Source: Emticicia fluvialis
GTDB lineage: Bacteria; Bacteroidota; Bacteroidia; Cytophagales; Spirosomataceae
Assembly: GCF_024793945.1 (NCBI RefSeq)
Contig: NZ_JANUSD010000002.1
Location: 310,001 to 374,000, forward strand
Direction: 5' to 3'
DNA: 64,000 bases
The notes beneath the pieces were generated by a model, which ran no database searches, had not been told where the DNA came from, and saw only the letters and a list, made by a program, of their open reading frames with translations. Shown one piece after another: positions 35,403 through 44,535 of this stretch. Made by a program: the position numbers and the translations under genes. How positions within the stretch are numbered: position 1 is the stretch's first letter; each line of letters starts with the position of its first letter.

Positions 35403-35843
35403 TTATGCGCTTGTTGCCAATTCTTCAATTTTTAGCAGGGCTTTATCCCAATGTTCTGCCATCATATCATAGTAGTCATCAATCATATCTGACTCAATTT
35501 CCAGCAAAGTTATGTTTTCCTTTTCAGTGAGTCTGTATGTTTCGTGTGTGCCTATCCAGGGTTTTGCTTCTTCGCTGGTGGTATCTTCCAGGTTGTTTTT
35601 CAAAAGCCCGTCATATTCAACAGAAATGATTTTATATGGTTCTTTAATAATAATCCGGCCAAAGATACCTCCACCAGAACCATCTGTAAATATTACTTTA
35701 CCGCCCAACTCCCAGTCGGTAAGTGCATGAGACCCCGGGCTGAATATATCCATCCAGATTCTGCCGTATTTATCCTGCAGCAGCACATCCCAGATTCTCT
35801 CTTTTGGTGCTGCTATTTCAATAGATTTGCTTATTACTTTCAT
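35403..35843 (-). CDS. SRPBCC (AHSA1-like) domain protein
   Basis: A 146-residue protein of the START/SRPBCC fold: an opening strand SKSIEIAAPKERIWDVL, the GKVIFTDGSGGGIFGRI hairpins and a long C-terminal helix DDYYDMMAEHWDKALLKIEEL. Such proteins bind hydrophobic ligands in a deep pocket; the ligand is unknown. Likely co-transcribed with the downstream 73-residue gene. Confidence 0.85.
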   Translation of the reverse strand: MKVISKSIEIAAPKERIWDVLLQDKYGRIWMDIFSPGSHALTDWELGGKVIFTDGSGGGIFGRIIIKEPYKIISVEYDGLLKNNLEDTTSEEAKPWIGTHETYRLTEKENITLLEIESDMIDDYYDMMAEHWDKALLKIEELATSA

Positions 35844-35973
35844 AGTCGGGTTTTATTGTATTAAAAAATTACACAACAAAGCTAAGGAATATTTATTGAT
35901 TCCCGGGGTGCTAAAAAAGTCATTTGTGGGGGGTGTTTGAGACATTTTTTTCTTATTTTTACAAAAAAAGACT

Positions 35974-36945
35974 ATGATACGCATAGGTATATTAATACCC
36001 AACGATTACCGGCTACTGAGTGTTGCGGCTATATTAGACGTTTTTGAAGCTGCTAATAAGGTCTATGAGGTGGCTCAGAAACCCCTGCCATTTGAAATAA
36101 ACCTGTTTCAGGTAGCCGATGCACACCAGCCTGTTCTAGAGTTGTTTCATGGGTATGCTGTCAGCAAAGCAGACGACAGTAGCTTTATTGACTTAATTCT
36201 TGTGCCTGCGTTCAGTACTGACAATATGCAGTTTACCATAGGAAAAAACAGGGCGTATCTGCCCTGGTTAAATGTGCAGTTTCAAAAAGGTGCCAGGATT
36301 GCCACTTTTTGCACGGGTGTATTTCTGCTGGCAGCCAGTGGTTTGCTTAACGGAAAGGTGGCTACCACACACGTTGATGCCTGCCCTGCGTTTTCTGCGG
36401 CGTTTCCGGAGGTTATACTGCGGGGCGACAAAACCGTAACACAAGATGGCCGCTTGTATACCAGTGGTGGGTCTACCTCTACTTTTCATCTGTTGCTTTA
36501 TCTGGTTCAACAATACTGTAACAGAGATGTGGCCGTTAAAATTGCCAAGATTTTTGCTATTGATATGGACAGGCAACGGCAATCTTATTTCAGTACCTTT
36601 CAGCCTTTGCGCAACCATAACGATACCCTGGTGGCAATGGTACAGCAAAAGATTGAGGCGAATTATCAGGAAGCTGAAACCATTGAAGAACTGATAAAAG
36701 ATATACCCTCAAGCAGAAGAAACGTTTTGAGGCGTTTTAAACAAATAACAGGCATACCGCCTATTGAATACCTGCAGCAAATACGAATTGAAGCGGCCAA
36801 AAAATTGCTTGAACAGACTAATCAACACATGGGAGAGGTGATTTTTAGCTCTGGTTATAATGACCCGAAGGCCTTCAGAAGGATATTCAGAAAGATAGTG
36901 GGCATGACACCAACGGCTTACCGTGAGAAATTTCAGGCTAACTAA
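35974..36945 (+). CDS. GlxA family transcriptional regulator (DJ-1/PfpI + AraC)
   Basis: A 323-residue regulator. The N-terminal DJ-1/PfpI-like domain (about 1-180) has the conserved Cys in ATFCTGVFLLAASGLL at the nucleophile elbow; the C-terminal AraC domain carries two helix-turn-helix motifs ending IFSSGYNDPKAFRRIFRKIVGMTPTAYR. Family members sense unknown small molecules. A second GlxA-type gene of similar length lies at 37924, separated by two minus-strand genes. Confidence 0.9.
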   Translation: MIRIGILIPNDYRLLSVAAILDVFEAANKVYEVAQKPLPFEINLFQVADAHQPVLELFHGYAVSKADDSSFIDLILVPAFSTDNMQFTIGKNRAYLPWLNVQFQKGARIATFCTGVFLLAASGLLNGKVATTHVDACPAFSAAFPEVILRGDKTVTQDGRLYTSGGSTSTFHLLLYLVQQYCNRDVAVKIAKIFAIDMDRQRQSYFSTFQPLRNHNDTLVAMVQQKIEANYQEAETIEELIKDIPSSRRNVLRRFKQITGIPPIEYLQQIRIEAAKKLLEQTNQHMGEVIFSSGYNDPKAFRRIFRKIVGMTPTAYREKFQAN

Positions 36946-36962
36946 ACAAAAATATAACAATC

Positions 36963-37337
36963 TTATTCTTCTTCAAGATAGGCAATTAGCTGTTTCAGTA
37001 TTCTTTCAATTTCCGCCTTTTGGGCCATTATTTCATCCATATTGCGCAGGTAAGTCATGCGACGAGAGACAAAGTTGCCTTCCAGTATCGGCGAATTGAT
37101 TTTTTCTATATTTGGATGATGGAAAATAAGATGTACGCAATCCTGTGCGCGATGGTTGAAAGTTACCAGATCTTCTTTATAATAGTAGCTGGGTGCTGCC
37201 CACTTTATGCGCTCTGATATTCTGGTGTCTGCGCCTTTAATAATATCTCTGACTGCCTCTATTTCTTTTTTCAGCGGATGCCTGAGTTGAGTCATAAACT
37301 CAATTACTTTTTCAGCGTCAGATTGCTTCTTTGCCAT
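36963..37337 (-). CDS. DUF1801 domain-containing protein
   Basis: From the ATG at 37337 (MAKKQSDAEKV; an upstream ATG at 37385 adds 16 unlikely residues) the product is 124 residues. The ERIKWAAPSYYY and HLIFHHP segments match DUF1801 (YdhG-like, iron-chaperone frataxin-like fold). Function is not established. It converges on the first GlxA gene. Confidence 0.82.
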   Translation of the reverse strand: MAKKQSDAEKVIEFMTQLRHPLKKEIEAVRDIIKGADTRISERIKWAAPSYYYKEDLVTFNHRAQDCVHLIFHHPNIEKINSPILEGNFVSRRMTYLRNMDEIMAQKAEIERILKQLIAYLEEE

Positions 37338-37403
37338 TTTATAAAGGGTGCTTAAATGTCGGTTAAGGTCATTGAATATAATCAATTTAAAGATACGGCT
37401 TTA

Positions 37404-37811
37404 TTAATGGTCTTTTCTGTAAGAATTTAATAAAGATTCAACGGCAATGCCGTTAATGGTCATACCTTTCAAATCACAATCCTTAATTACAACATTTGTG
37501 AGGTCACATTTGGTAAGTGTACTTCCACCAAGATAGCAATCTTCAAAAGTAATTGGCCGCTGAGTGGCCCCCTGTGTAAAGTCTGGGTGGTCTTCGGGTG
37601 GTAAGCCAATGCCGTGTATGTAAGCGCCGCCTAATTGTGCATCTTTAATTTCAATGTCGCTCATGTTGGCATTGGCAATTTTAATGCCCGTAAGGTTTAC
37701 ATCAATAAAAGTAACATTCGCCAGGCTCACGCATTCAAACGTTGAATCGTCAATACAGGCATCTTTTACCTTAATCAGGCTTTTGGTGTTGGAAACTTCA
37801 ATTGGGTTCAT
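37404..37811 (-). CDS. Pentapeptide repeat protein
   Basis: A 135-residue protein containing pentapeptide repeats (A(D/N)LxX; e.g. LANVTFIDVNLTGIKIANANM and LGGSTLTKCDLTNVVIKDCDLKGM), predicting a right-handed quadrilateral beta-helix. Some pentapeptide proteins protect DNA gyrase from quinolones (Qnr), but this one is shorter and the length match is poor. Function is unknown. Confidence 0.85.
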   Translation of the reverse strand: MNPIEVSNTKSLIKVKDACIDDSTFECVSLANVTFIDVNLTGIKIANANMSDIEIKDAQLGGAYIHGIGLPPEDHPDFTQGATQRPITFEDCYLGGSTLTKCDLTNVVIKDCDLKGMTINGIAVESLLNSYRKDH

Positions 37812-37923
37812 TGTATAAAATATTGCGTTGATGCTTACAAAATTAGGAGTATTTATTATTTTTGATGTGGGTTGAAAACGACAAAAACAGGGTTAAACCC
37901 GCCATTCTTTCTACTTTAATTCT

Positions 37924-38904
37924 ATGAAAAAAATCAGTATTCTGGTTCCTGAAAGTGCCGTTTTGGCAAGTGTAAACGACCCACGCCTTGTTTTTACTAC
38001 GGCCAATCAGTTTCTTCAGGCAGAAGGTAAACCTCCGGCTTTTCAGGTTCAGCTTGTTGGCCTTACCAGAGAGGTGAAACTGCATGACCACGTTTTTACC
38101 GTACATACTGATGCTACCATAGAGGAGGTGGAGCATACAGATGTAGTATTTGTGCCTGCACTGGCCGGAGACATGATGCAGGCGCTGAATGAAAATCAGG
38201 GATTACTGCCCTGGATTGTAAAACAGTATGAAAGCGGTGCCGAGGTTATCAGTCTTTGTGTAGGTGCATTTTTGCTGGCATCAACCGGTTTACTGAATGG
38301 CAGAAGATGCTCTACTCATTGGGTAGCTGCCAATGATTTCAGAAATATGTTTCCGGATGTAGAATTGGTTGACGATAAAATAATAACAGAAGACCAGGGC
38401 TTGTATTCAAGCGGTGGCGCTACCTCATATTGGAATCTGCTTCTGCACTTGATTGAAAAGTTTACAGATCGCCACATGGCTATAAAAATATCTAAGTATT
38501 TTGCCATAGATATTGACAGAGACAGCCAGGCTTCCTTTATGATTTTTAACGGGCAGAAAGATCATGAAGACGATGCTGTAAAAAAGGCACAGGAGTTTAT
38601 AGAGAAGAACTTTGAAGAAAAAATTACGCTTGATTTACTGGCTGATATGTTTGCTATTGGCCGCCGCAGTCTGGAGCGCCGTTTTAAGAAAGCTACCAAC
38701 AATACAGTAATGGAGTATATTCAAAGGGTGAAAATGGAAGCTGCCAAAAAGCGTTTTGAAACCAGCAGAAAGAACATCAGCGAGGTAATGTATGATGTGG
38801 GCTATACTGACAATAAGGCGTTCAGAAGTACATTTAAGAAAGTAACGGGGTTATCGCCCATTGCCTACAAAAACAAATATAACCGTAGCGCAGTTTTTCC
38901 TTAA
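37924..38904 (+). CDS. GlxA family transcriptional regulator (DJ-1/PfpI + AraC)
   Basis: A 326-residue paralogue-like regulator of the gene at 35974: DJ-1/PfpI domain with ISLCVGAFLLASTGLL (Cys conserved), then an AraC domain (LLADMFAIGRRSLERRFKKATNNTV and ISEVMYDVGYTDNKAFRSTFKKVTGLSPIAYK). A -7-like TATTTTTG lies at 37857-37864. Effector and targets unknown. Confidence 0.9.
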   Translation: MKKISILVPESAVLASVNDPRLVFTTANQFLQAEGKPPAFQVQLVGLTREVKLHDHVFTVHTDATIEEVEHTDVVFVPALAGDMMQALNENQGLLPWIVKQYESGAEVISLCVGAFLLASTGLLNGRRCSTHWVAANDFRNMFPDVELVDDKIITEDQGLYSSGGATSYWNLLLHLIEKFTDRHMAIKISKYFAIDIDRDSQASFMIFNGQKDHEDDAVKKAQEFIEKNFEEKITLDLLADMFAIGRRSLERRFKKATNNTVMEYIQRVKMEAAKKRFETSRKNISEVMYDVGYTDNKAFRSTFKKVTGLSPIAYKNKYNRSAVFP

Positions 38905-38908
38905 ACAT

Positions 38909-39247
38909 TTACTCAGCAGTTCTGACAGTTACTTTATCAGGCGTGGGGTATTCTATCAGTTTAGAGAAATCAACTTTCCAGAAGTCCAGATCTAACAACC
39001 TGCGCTGACGGTCGTGGGTAAGTGTTATTACAACCAGTGTGCCGTCGGCGTCGGTATATTCAACCTGAATCAGGTCGCCGGCATAGCCATTTACATCACC
39101 ACCCAGGCTAATGCTGCCCATTATACCTCCTTCATAGTCATCTACGTACTCATCATAAGGGTAGTCTGCCGGGTTTAGATTCAATTGCAATAACAAAAAA
39201 TGAATCAGTTCTTTTTCTTCTTTACGGATAAGCCTTTTTTCGCTCAT
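38909..39247 (-). CDS. Hypothetical protein (DUF6984-like)
   Basis: 112 residues from the ATG at 39247; an ATG at 39301 adds 18 residues that run into the CYTH gene, so it is not preferred. The start codon follows the CYTH stop codon by one base, indicating translational coupling. The sequence has a RLIRKEEKELIHFLLL helix, then beta strands with YTDADGTLVVITLTHDRQRRLLDLDFWKVDF. The DUF6984 resemblance is from memory and should be verified. Confidence 0.6.
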   Translation of the reverse strand: MSEKRLIRKEEKELIHFLLLQLNLNPADYPYDEYVDDYEGGIMGSISLGGDVNGYAGDLIQVEYTDADGTLVVITLTHDRQRRLLDLDFWKVDFSKLIEYPTPDKVTVRTAE

Positions 39248-39248
39248 A

Positions 39249-39716
39249 TTACCATTTTTTATAGGGCCATTCTGAGAGCCTTGAATTATAGTATTGTTCA
39301 ATTCCGGTTACCTCGGCGCCAATCCACTCGGGTATCTCAAAACTTTCATCTTCACTATTAAGTTCAATTTCAGCCACAATCAGGCCTTCATTTTCGCCTA
39401 AAAACACGTCTACTTCCCATGTTTTACCAGCGTGTATCACTTCGTGTCTAATTTTAGAAAGTTCGGTTTCGGCAAAATTGTCGAGCAAGTCAGTGGCATC
39501 ATCTTTCGGAATTTCATATTCAAACTCTGTGCGGGTCATGCCGGTAGTTGCTCCTTTAATGGTCATATACGCAGTTTGTTCTGTTAACCTTACCCGAATG
39601 GTTTTTTCAGGCGTTTTTGAGATATACCCCTGCCTGAAGAGTTGTCCGGCGTTTTTCTCAAGACTATACCATTTATCAGTGTGAACCAGATACTTTCTTT
39701 CTATTTCTAAAGCCAT
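39249..39716 (-). CDS. CYTH domain-containing protein
   Basis: A 155-residue CYTH/triphosphate-tunnel-metalloenzyme. The signature EIERKYLV is at residues 3-10, followed by the RVRLTE and MTIKGATTGMTRTEFEYEIP strands and the KTWEVDVFLGENEGLIVAEIELNSEDE block that supplies tunnel carboxylates. Such enzymes hydrolyse tripolyphosphate or thiamine triphosphate, or cyclise ATP; the exact activity is unknown. Confidence 0.92.
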   Translation of the reverse strand: MALEIERKYLVHTDKWYSLEKNAGQLFRQGYISKTPEKTIRVRLTEQTAYMTIKGATTGMTRTEFEYEIPKDDATDLLDNFAETELSKIRHEVIHAGKTWEVDVFLGENEGLIVAEIELNSEDESFEIPEWIGAEVTGIEQYYNSRLSEWPYKKW

Positions 39717-39737
39717 GTTTTTTTACTAATAATGCGC

Positions 39738-41036
39738 TTATAATTCACTAATGCGTTTACCTTTATAATTTGCAAATTTACTATGTTTTGGTTCGCCAAT
39801 CATTTGTTTCCGGTAAATTGTGGTATTTCCTGAAAACAAATAAGCCACAACGCAGGCAATAGCCACATAAATGCCGCATTCTGCGCCAAATAGTTCTATG
39901 CCCATCAGCATACACGCCAGCGGAGTATTGGTTGCCCCTGCAAAAACAGCCACAAAGCCCATGCCTGCCAGCAAACCCATTGGCAGCGGAATAAAGTATG
40001 ATAACGCATTGCCAAGTGTTGCGCCAATAAAGAATAAAGGAGTTACCTCACCGCCTTTAAACCCTGCTGCCAGAGTTACAATGGTAAATATCATTTTCAG
40101 TGCAAAATCGTAGGGCGGTAGTTGTGCATGGAAAGCCTCGGCAATGGTGGGTATACCTAAACCAATGTATTTGGTTGTGCCCATTAGCCAAATGGCTAGT
40201 GCAACTATGGCACCGCCAGCCAAAGGCCTTAAAGGTGCATAACTAATGAATGTTTTAAAGAGATTGTTTACAAAATGAATCGTTCGGCTGAATGTGGCGG
40301 CGCACAAACCTGCAGCAACCCCTGCTGCAATGGCGTAAATAACAGGCATTGCCGCTATAACAGGTACCTGCCCAATGGCGTAAACCGTATGATGCGCACC
40401 ACAAAGACGCGTTACGAGGTCAGCAATGATAGCCGACAGAAAAGCAGGCAGCAGGGCGTCATATCTTATTTTGCCTATCCGGAAAAACTCCAGACCAAAT
40501 ACCGCACCTGCCAGTGGCGTACCAAAAACAGAACCGAATCCGGCGGCTATGGCCGAAATAATCAGGATACGCCTTTCGCTTTCTTTGAGCCTGAATGGCT
40601 TGCTGAACTGGTCAGCAATAGCACCCGCCATTTGCAAGGCTGTGCCTTCCCGGCCGGCAGAGCCTCCGAGGAGATGGGTAACCATTGTACCCAGATAAAC
40701 AAACGGAGCCATCCTCAAAGGGATGATTCCCTGCGGCTGATGGATGGTGTCTATCAATAGGTTATTGCCTGCTTCTATACTTTTACCGTAGTGCATGTAT
40801 AGCCAGCCTATACCAAACCCACCAACGGGCAACAGGGCAATGAGCCATAGGTGCGTTTCTCTGAAATGGGTAACCCAATCAAGCGATAGCAGGAATACAG
40901 CAGAGGCAATACCAATACATGTACCTGTTAACAAGCTTATGAACAGCCATTTAAGTAAGTAAGGCGTGGCCGGAAATTGTCTGAAAAACAGACGTATGCG
41001 GAGCGAAATTCGTAGTGATTGATTTTTATTAGACAT
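39738..41036 (-). CDS. CLC family channel/antiporter (possibly fluoride class)
   Basis: 432 residues from the ATG at 41036 (an ATG at 41063 adds 9 residues). Motifs GSAGREGTALQMAG, FGTPLAGAVFGLE and FKGGEVTPLFFIGATLG cover the CLC selectivity regions; the Glu in GREGT is the gating glutamate. GREGT and GGEVTP differ from the GREGP/GIFxP of classical chloride CLCs and resemble the CLC-F fluoride/proton antiporters. Ion selectivity is an inference. The gene stands between CYTH and an AhpD-like gene. Confidence 0.9.
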   Translation of the reverse strand: MSNKNQSLRISLRIRLFFRQFPATPYLLKWLFISLLTGTCIGIASAVFLLSLDWVTHFRETHLWLIALLPVGGFGIGWLYMHYGKSIEAGNNLLIDTIHQPQGIIPLRMAPFVYLGTMVTHLLGGSAGREGTALQMAGAIADQFSKPFRLKESERRILIISAIAAGFGSVFGTPLAGAVFGLEFFRIGKIRYDALLPAFLSAIIADLVTRLCGAHHTVYAIGQVPVIAAMPVIYAIAAGVAAGLCAATFSRTIHFVNNLFKTFISYAPLRPLAGGAIVALAIWLMGTTKYIGLGIPTIAEAFHAQLPPYDFALKMIFTIVTLAAGFKGGEVTPLFFIGATLGNALSYFIPLPMGLLAGMGFVAVFAGATNTPLACMLMGIELFGAECGIYVAIACVVAYLFSGNTTIYRKQMIGEPKHSKFANYKGKRISEL

Positions 41037-41214
41037 ACCTGTCCTGATTAAATGGTAAAACATTTATAATCAGGCGCCATCAGCTTTTTAGGGCGGTTCA
41101 GTTAGGAAGACACCATTTCCTTTTTGTTTCAGCAAAAGTAATAAATGTTGAAAAGCAAAAAAAGAAAAGTCGCGAGATTGATGAGTCCTTACGACTTTTC
41201 GTTGGGCTGCCTTA

Positions 41215-41649
41215 TTAGTCTAAGGGCAATTCGGTAGTAATAGCTATGCGGTTCCAGGCGTTGATGGTTACAATAACCATGATTATCTGCGCCAGCAGGG
41301 TTGGTCCGAACAGTCGTTCTGCTTTCAGGTAGGTTTCGTTTGAAACCTGGTTCTGAATCATAGTTACTTCTTCGGTTAGTGCCAGTGCTGTTCTTTCTTC
41401 TTCCGTATAAATAGTGGTTTCCCGCCAGGCGCTCAATAAATAAATGCGTTGCTCGGTTTCACCGTCTTTACGTGCTTCTCTGGTATGCATATTTACGCAG
41501 TAGGCACAGCCGTTTATTATAGAAGCTTTAATTTTAATCAGGTGCTTAAGGGTTTTGTTTACCTGAGTGCTTTGCAGATAGGTTTCAAGGCTCATCATGG
41601 CTTTGTAGGCGGTTGGTTCAACCTGAAGGATATTAATTCTGTTGCTCAT
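41215..41649 (-). CDS. Carboxymuconolactone decarboxylase (AhpD-like) family protein
   Basis: A 144-residue protein with the AhpD-type redox CxxC motif (IINGCAYCVNMHTREARKDG). Family members are alkylhydroperoxidase-like; this CxxC supports a thiol peroxidase or peroxidase-reductant role rather than ring decarboxylation. A Crp/Fnr regulator gene lies 77 bases upstream on the same strand and may control it. Confidence 0.9.
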   Translation of the reverse strand: MSNRINILQVEPTAYKAMMSLETYLQSTQVNKTLKHLIKIKASIINGCAYCVNMHTREARKDGETEQRIYLLSAWRETTIYTEEERTALALTEEVTMIQNQVSNETYLKAERLFGPTLLAQIIMVIVTINAWNRIAITTELPLD

Positions 41650-41726
41650 TTTGTTTGTGTTTTAATGTACACAAAGGTCATAAGCAGGCACCAGAAAAAA
41701 CTTAAACAGGTTTAAGAAATGTAACG

Positions 41727-42299
41727 CTATATCTTTTTTTTGCGTATTTCGCTGAGGTACTCAGGAGTAAAGCCCAGAAAAGAGGCCAGCATATATTGCG
41801 GAATGCGATTAACGAAGTGCGGGTAATTTTTCAGAAAATGCCTATACATTTCTTCTCTTGAGAAACTATACAAATATTTAATACGCTGCTGAGATGCTCC
41901 GTAGGCTTTTTGCATAAGTATACGGAAGTATCGCTCAATTTGCGGAATATCTTGCGCAAGGGATTCCAGATGGACGTAAGGAAAGACAACTATATCGGTG
42001 GTTTCAACTGCCTGAATATAGAATGAGGAGTGAGCCTGGCTGAGCAAACTGGCATAGTCGCTTATCCACCAGTTTTCAATAGCAAAATAGGTGGTCTGTT
42101 CCTCTCCTTTTTCACCAATAAAGAATATCCTTAAGCAGCCCTTTTCTACAAAATAATTGGCCTTGCAAACCTGCCCTTCTTTCAGTAGATATTCTTTCTT
42201 TTTTAGAGATTGCTTTTGTATGCCGGCAAGTAGTTTTTGTTCTTGATACTCATCTAAATCGATGAATCTTTTGATATGGTTAATGAGTGGTGTTGACAT
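41727..42299 (-). CDS. Crp/Fnr family transcriptional regulator
   Basis: A 190-residue regulator: cyclic-nucleotide-binding fold (about 20-125; EGQVCKANYFVEKGCLRIFF) and a C-terminal helix-turn-helix (HFVNRIPQYMLASFLGFTPEYLSEIRKKK). No Fnr-type cysteine cluster. It lies between the AhpD-like gene downstream and the molybdenum hydroxylase genes upstream and may control either. Confidence 0.87.
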   Translation of the reverse strand: MSTPLINHIKRFIDLDEYQEQKLLAGIQKQSLKKKEYLLKEGQVCKANYFVEKGCLRIFFIGEKGEEQTTYFAIENWWISDYASLLSQAHSSFYIQAVETTDIVVFPYVHLESLAQDIPQIERYFRILMQKAYGASQQRIKYLYSFSREEMYRHFLKNYPHFVNRIPQYMLASFLGFTPEYLSEIRKKKI

Positions 42300-42348
42300 G
42301 CAGCATATTAAAAAAGGAGCAGAATTTTACTTCTGCTCCTGATATAAA

Positions 42349-44511
42349 CTAGGCAATGTTGGTAATATCAAATGGTAGTTTGCGTACACGCTTGCCCGTT
42401 GCTGCAAAGATAGCATTGCCTAGGGCCGGAGCAATAGGAGGTAAGCCTGGTTCGCCAACACCGCCCGGATTAGCTCCGCTGTCAATGATATGGATTTCCA
42501 TTTTAGGGGTCTCGTTCATCCGTATAATATTGTACTGGTGGTAATTAGTCTGGTCACATACACCATTCGTGAACGTAATGCCATCTTTAATAGCCGCTGT
42601 AAGACCCATTACAATATTACCTTCAGTTTGTGCCTTCACATTGTCGGGGTTTACATAATGGCCGCAGTCAATGACCGACACCACTTTTTCTATTTTTATG
42701 CCATTGCCTTGCTTGCTTACAGTAATACAAGCAGCAGATATGCTATCAAATGAGCGGAAAACTGCCATGCCTTTGGCTTGCCCTTCGGGTAGTTTCTCTT
42801 TCCAGCTGGCTTTGTCTGCCAGGGTTACAAGCACTTTTCTGAAACGCTCGTCGTTCAGGATTTCCATTCGCGCCTCCAGCGGGTCTTTACCTGCCAGATG
42901 CGCCAGTTCATCAATAAAGCACTCCTGGCCCCAACCAAAGTTGGAAGCATAAACAGAGCGCCACCATACAACAGGTATTTCGGTTTTTACGTTTGTCCAG
43001 CTTACTTTAGAGGCTGTTTCAAAATTGTATTTGCTGTTTTCAGTGCTTATTTCGCCACTTAACCAGGGGTCGGCTTCATCTTCTTTCAGGCCTTTAAATA
43101 CCTGGCCTACAATAGATTCTCCAATGGCATGGTGATGAAAACCGGTAATTTTTCCATTTTCTACAAAGCCCTGCATGTGGCTAAGCATACCCGGGCGATA
43201 TGGCCCCTGTGTAATATCATCTTCACGTGTCCAGATAACTTTTACCGGTTTTTTTAATTCTTTCGAAAGGTGGCAGGCCTCCAGAAGGAAATCATGATAG
43301 GCTTTTCTGCCAAAAGCCCCACCCAGCAAAGTAACGTTAATTTTTACCTGCTCCGGCTTTACTTTCATATAACCGCAAACATCACGCAGCGCCCAGTCGG
43401 GCCCTTGCACCGGAGCCCAAATTTCAATTGAGCCATCATCTTTTACATGCACTATGGCGTTTTCGGGCTCAATTGGGGCATGTGCCAGAAAAGGCGTTTC
43501 GTAATTGGCCTCCAGTTTTTGTTTAGCTGATGCATACTTGGCTGCAAAATCTCCTTTCTCTTCGTAATTGATGCCCTCTTTTTTAGCTGCTGCGTAGGTA
43601 TCATCAAAATATTTCTGGGTACTCAGAGTTTTGTCGTAGTTACCGTTATCCCATTGCACATTCAATGCCTTTTTGCCTTTCAGCGCGGCCCACCAGTTGG
43701 TAGCTATAACAGCCACAGCCTCTGATTTGCGGTGAGGCATGGGGCGTTCGGTTTTTACTACCTGCAAAACTCCGGGTATTTTTTTTGTATCGGCGTCATT
43801 TACCGAAACAATTTTACCATGAAGCATCGGCGAATGCACGATGGCGGCATATACCATGCCCGGTATGTCAACATCTAATCCATAAACAGCCTTACCGGTA
43901 ACGCGTTCAGGCACATCCAGGCGTTTATTATATTTGCCAATTATCTTAAAGTCTTTTGCCTCTTTCAGTTTTGGGTCTTTCGGTATCTCCAGCTTCGAAG
44001 CATCATCGGCCAGCTCACCATAGGTAAAGCTTTTATCGCTGCCTTTTAATAATATTCTGCCGTCTTGTGCGTAGCATTCGGTAGTAGAAACATTCCAGCG
44101 TCTGGCCGCAGTCTGTGTCAGCATTTCGCGAGCCGCTGCTCCTGCTTTACGAAGGGGTTGCCACAAAGCTCTTACCGAACTGCTTCCGCCTGATGTCTGG
44201 TCGCCATACTTGCCTTTACCATCGCTCTGTACAATTTTGACTTTATCGAGGCTAACTTCCAGTTCTTCGGCCAAAAGAGACGGCACCGCCTGTGTTGAAC
44301 CCTGACCCATATCAGGGCGCGGATTAACCAAAGTAATATTGCCGGCGGTATCTATAATTATGAATGGGTTAATTTCCAGGCTTAAAACTGCCGGTGTTAT
44401 TTTCTTTACCACTGCGTCTTTGGCAAACGCAGAAACGCCCAATGCCAGCCCAAAAGTGGTTAAACCTGTGGCTTTTATAAAGTCACGTCGGGTAGTTGAA
44501 GTATTTTTCAT
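42349..44511 (-). CDS. Molybdopterin-binding aldehyde/isoquinoline oxidoreductase large subunit (IorB-like)
   Basis: A 720-residue xanthine-dehydrogenase-family large subunit. It begins with a Tat-type leader (TTRRDFIKATGLTTFGLALG), so the enzyme is exported or periplasm-facing. Molybdopterin motifs are seen: DMGQGSTQAVPSLLAEELE, LLGGAFGRKAY, and the C-terminal GVGEPGLPPIAPALGNAI, where the Glu is the expected catalytic base. It partners with the 2Fe-2S subunit 24 bases upstream (44536-45027). No separate FAD subunit is present, as in the IorAB group. Substrate unknown. Confidence 0.92.
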   Translation of the reverse strand: MKNTSTTRRDFIKATGLTTFGLALGVSAFAKDAVVKKITPAVLSLEINPFIIIDTAGNITLVNPRPDMGQGSTQAVPSLLAEELEVSLDKVKIVQSDGKGKYGDQTSGGSSSVRALWQPLRKAGAAAREMLTQTAARRWNVSTTECYAQDGRILLKGSDKSFTYGELADDASKLEIPKDPKLKEAKDFKIIGKYNKRLDVPERVTGKAVYGLDVDIPGMVYAAIVHSPMLHGKIVSVNDADTKKIPGVLQVVKTERPMPHRKSEAVAVIATNWWAALKGKKALNVQWDNGNYDKTLSTQKYFDDTYAAAKKEGINYEEKGDFAAKYASAKQKLEANYETPFLAHAPIEPENAIVHVKDDGSIEIWAPVQGPDWALRDVCGYMKVKPEQVKINVTLLGGAFGRKAYHDFLLEACHLSKELKKPVKVIWTREDDITQGPYRPGMLSHMQGFVENGKITGFHHHAIGESIVGQVFKGLKEDEADPWLSGEISTENSKYNFETASKVSWTNVKTEIPVVWWRSVYASNFGWGQECFIDELAHLAGKDPLEARMEILNDERFRKVLVTLADKASWKEKLPEGQAKGMAVFRSFDSISAACITVSKQGNGIKIEKVVSVIDCGHYVNPDNVKAQTEGNIVMGLTAAIKDGITFTNGVCDQTNYHQYNIIRMNETPKMEIHIIDSGANPGGVGEPGLPPIAPALGNAIFAATGKRVRKLPFDITNIA

Positions 44512-44535
44512 AGTTTTCTGTCGTAATTGTTCCGG

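Noticed and set aside
40275..40760. Plus-strand 161-residue frame
   Set aside because: Lies entirely inside the CLC gene on the other strand and has no protein-like features.
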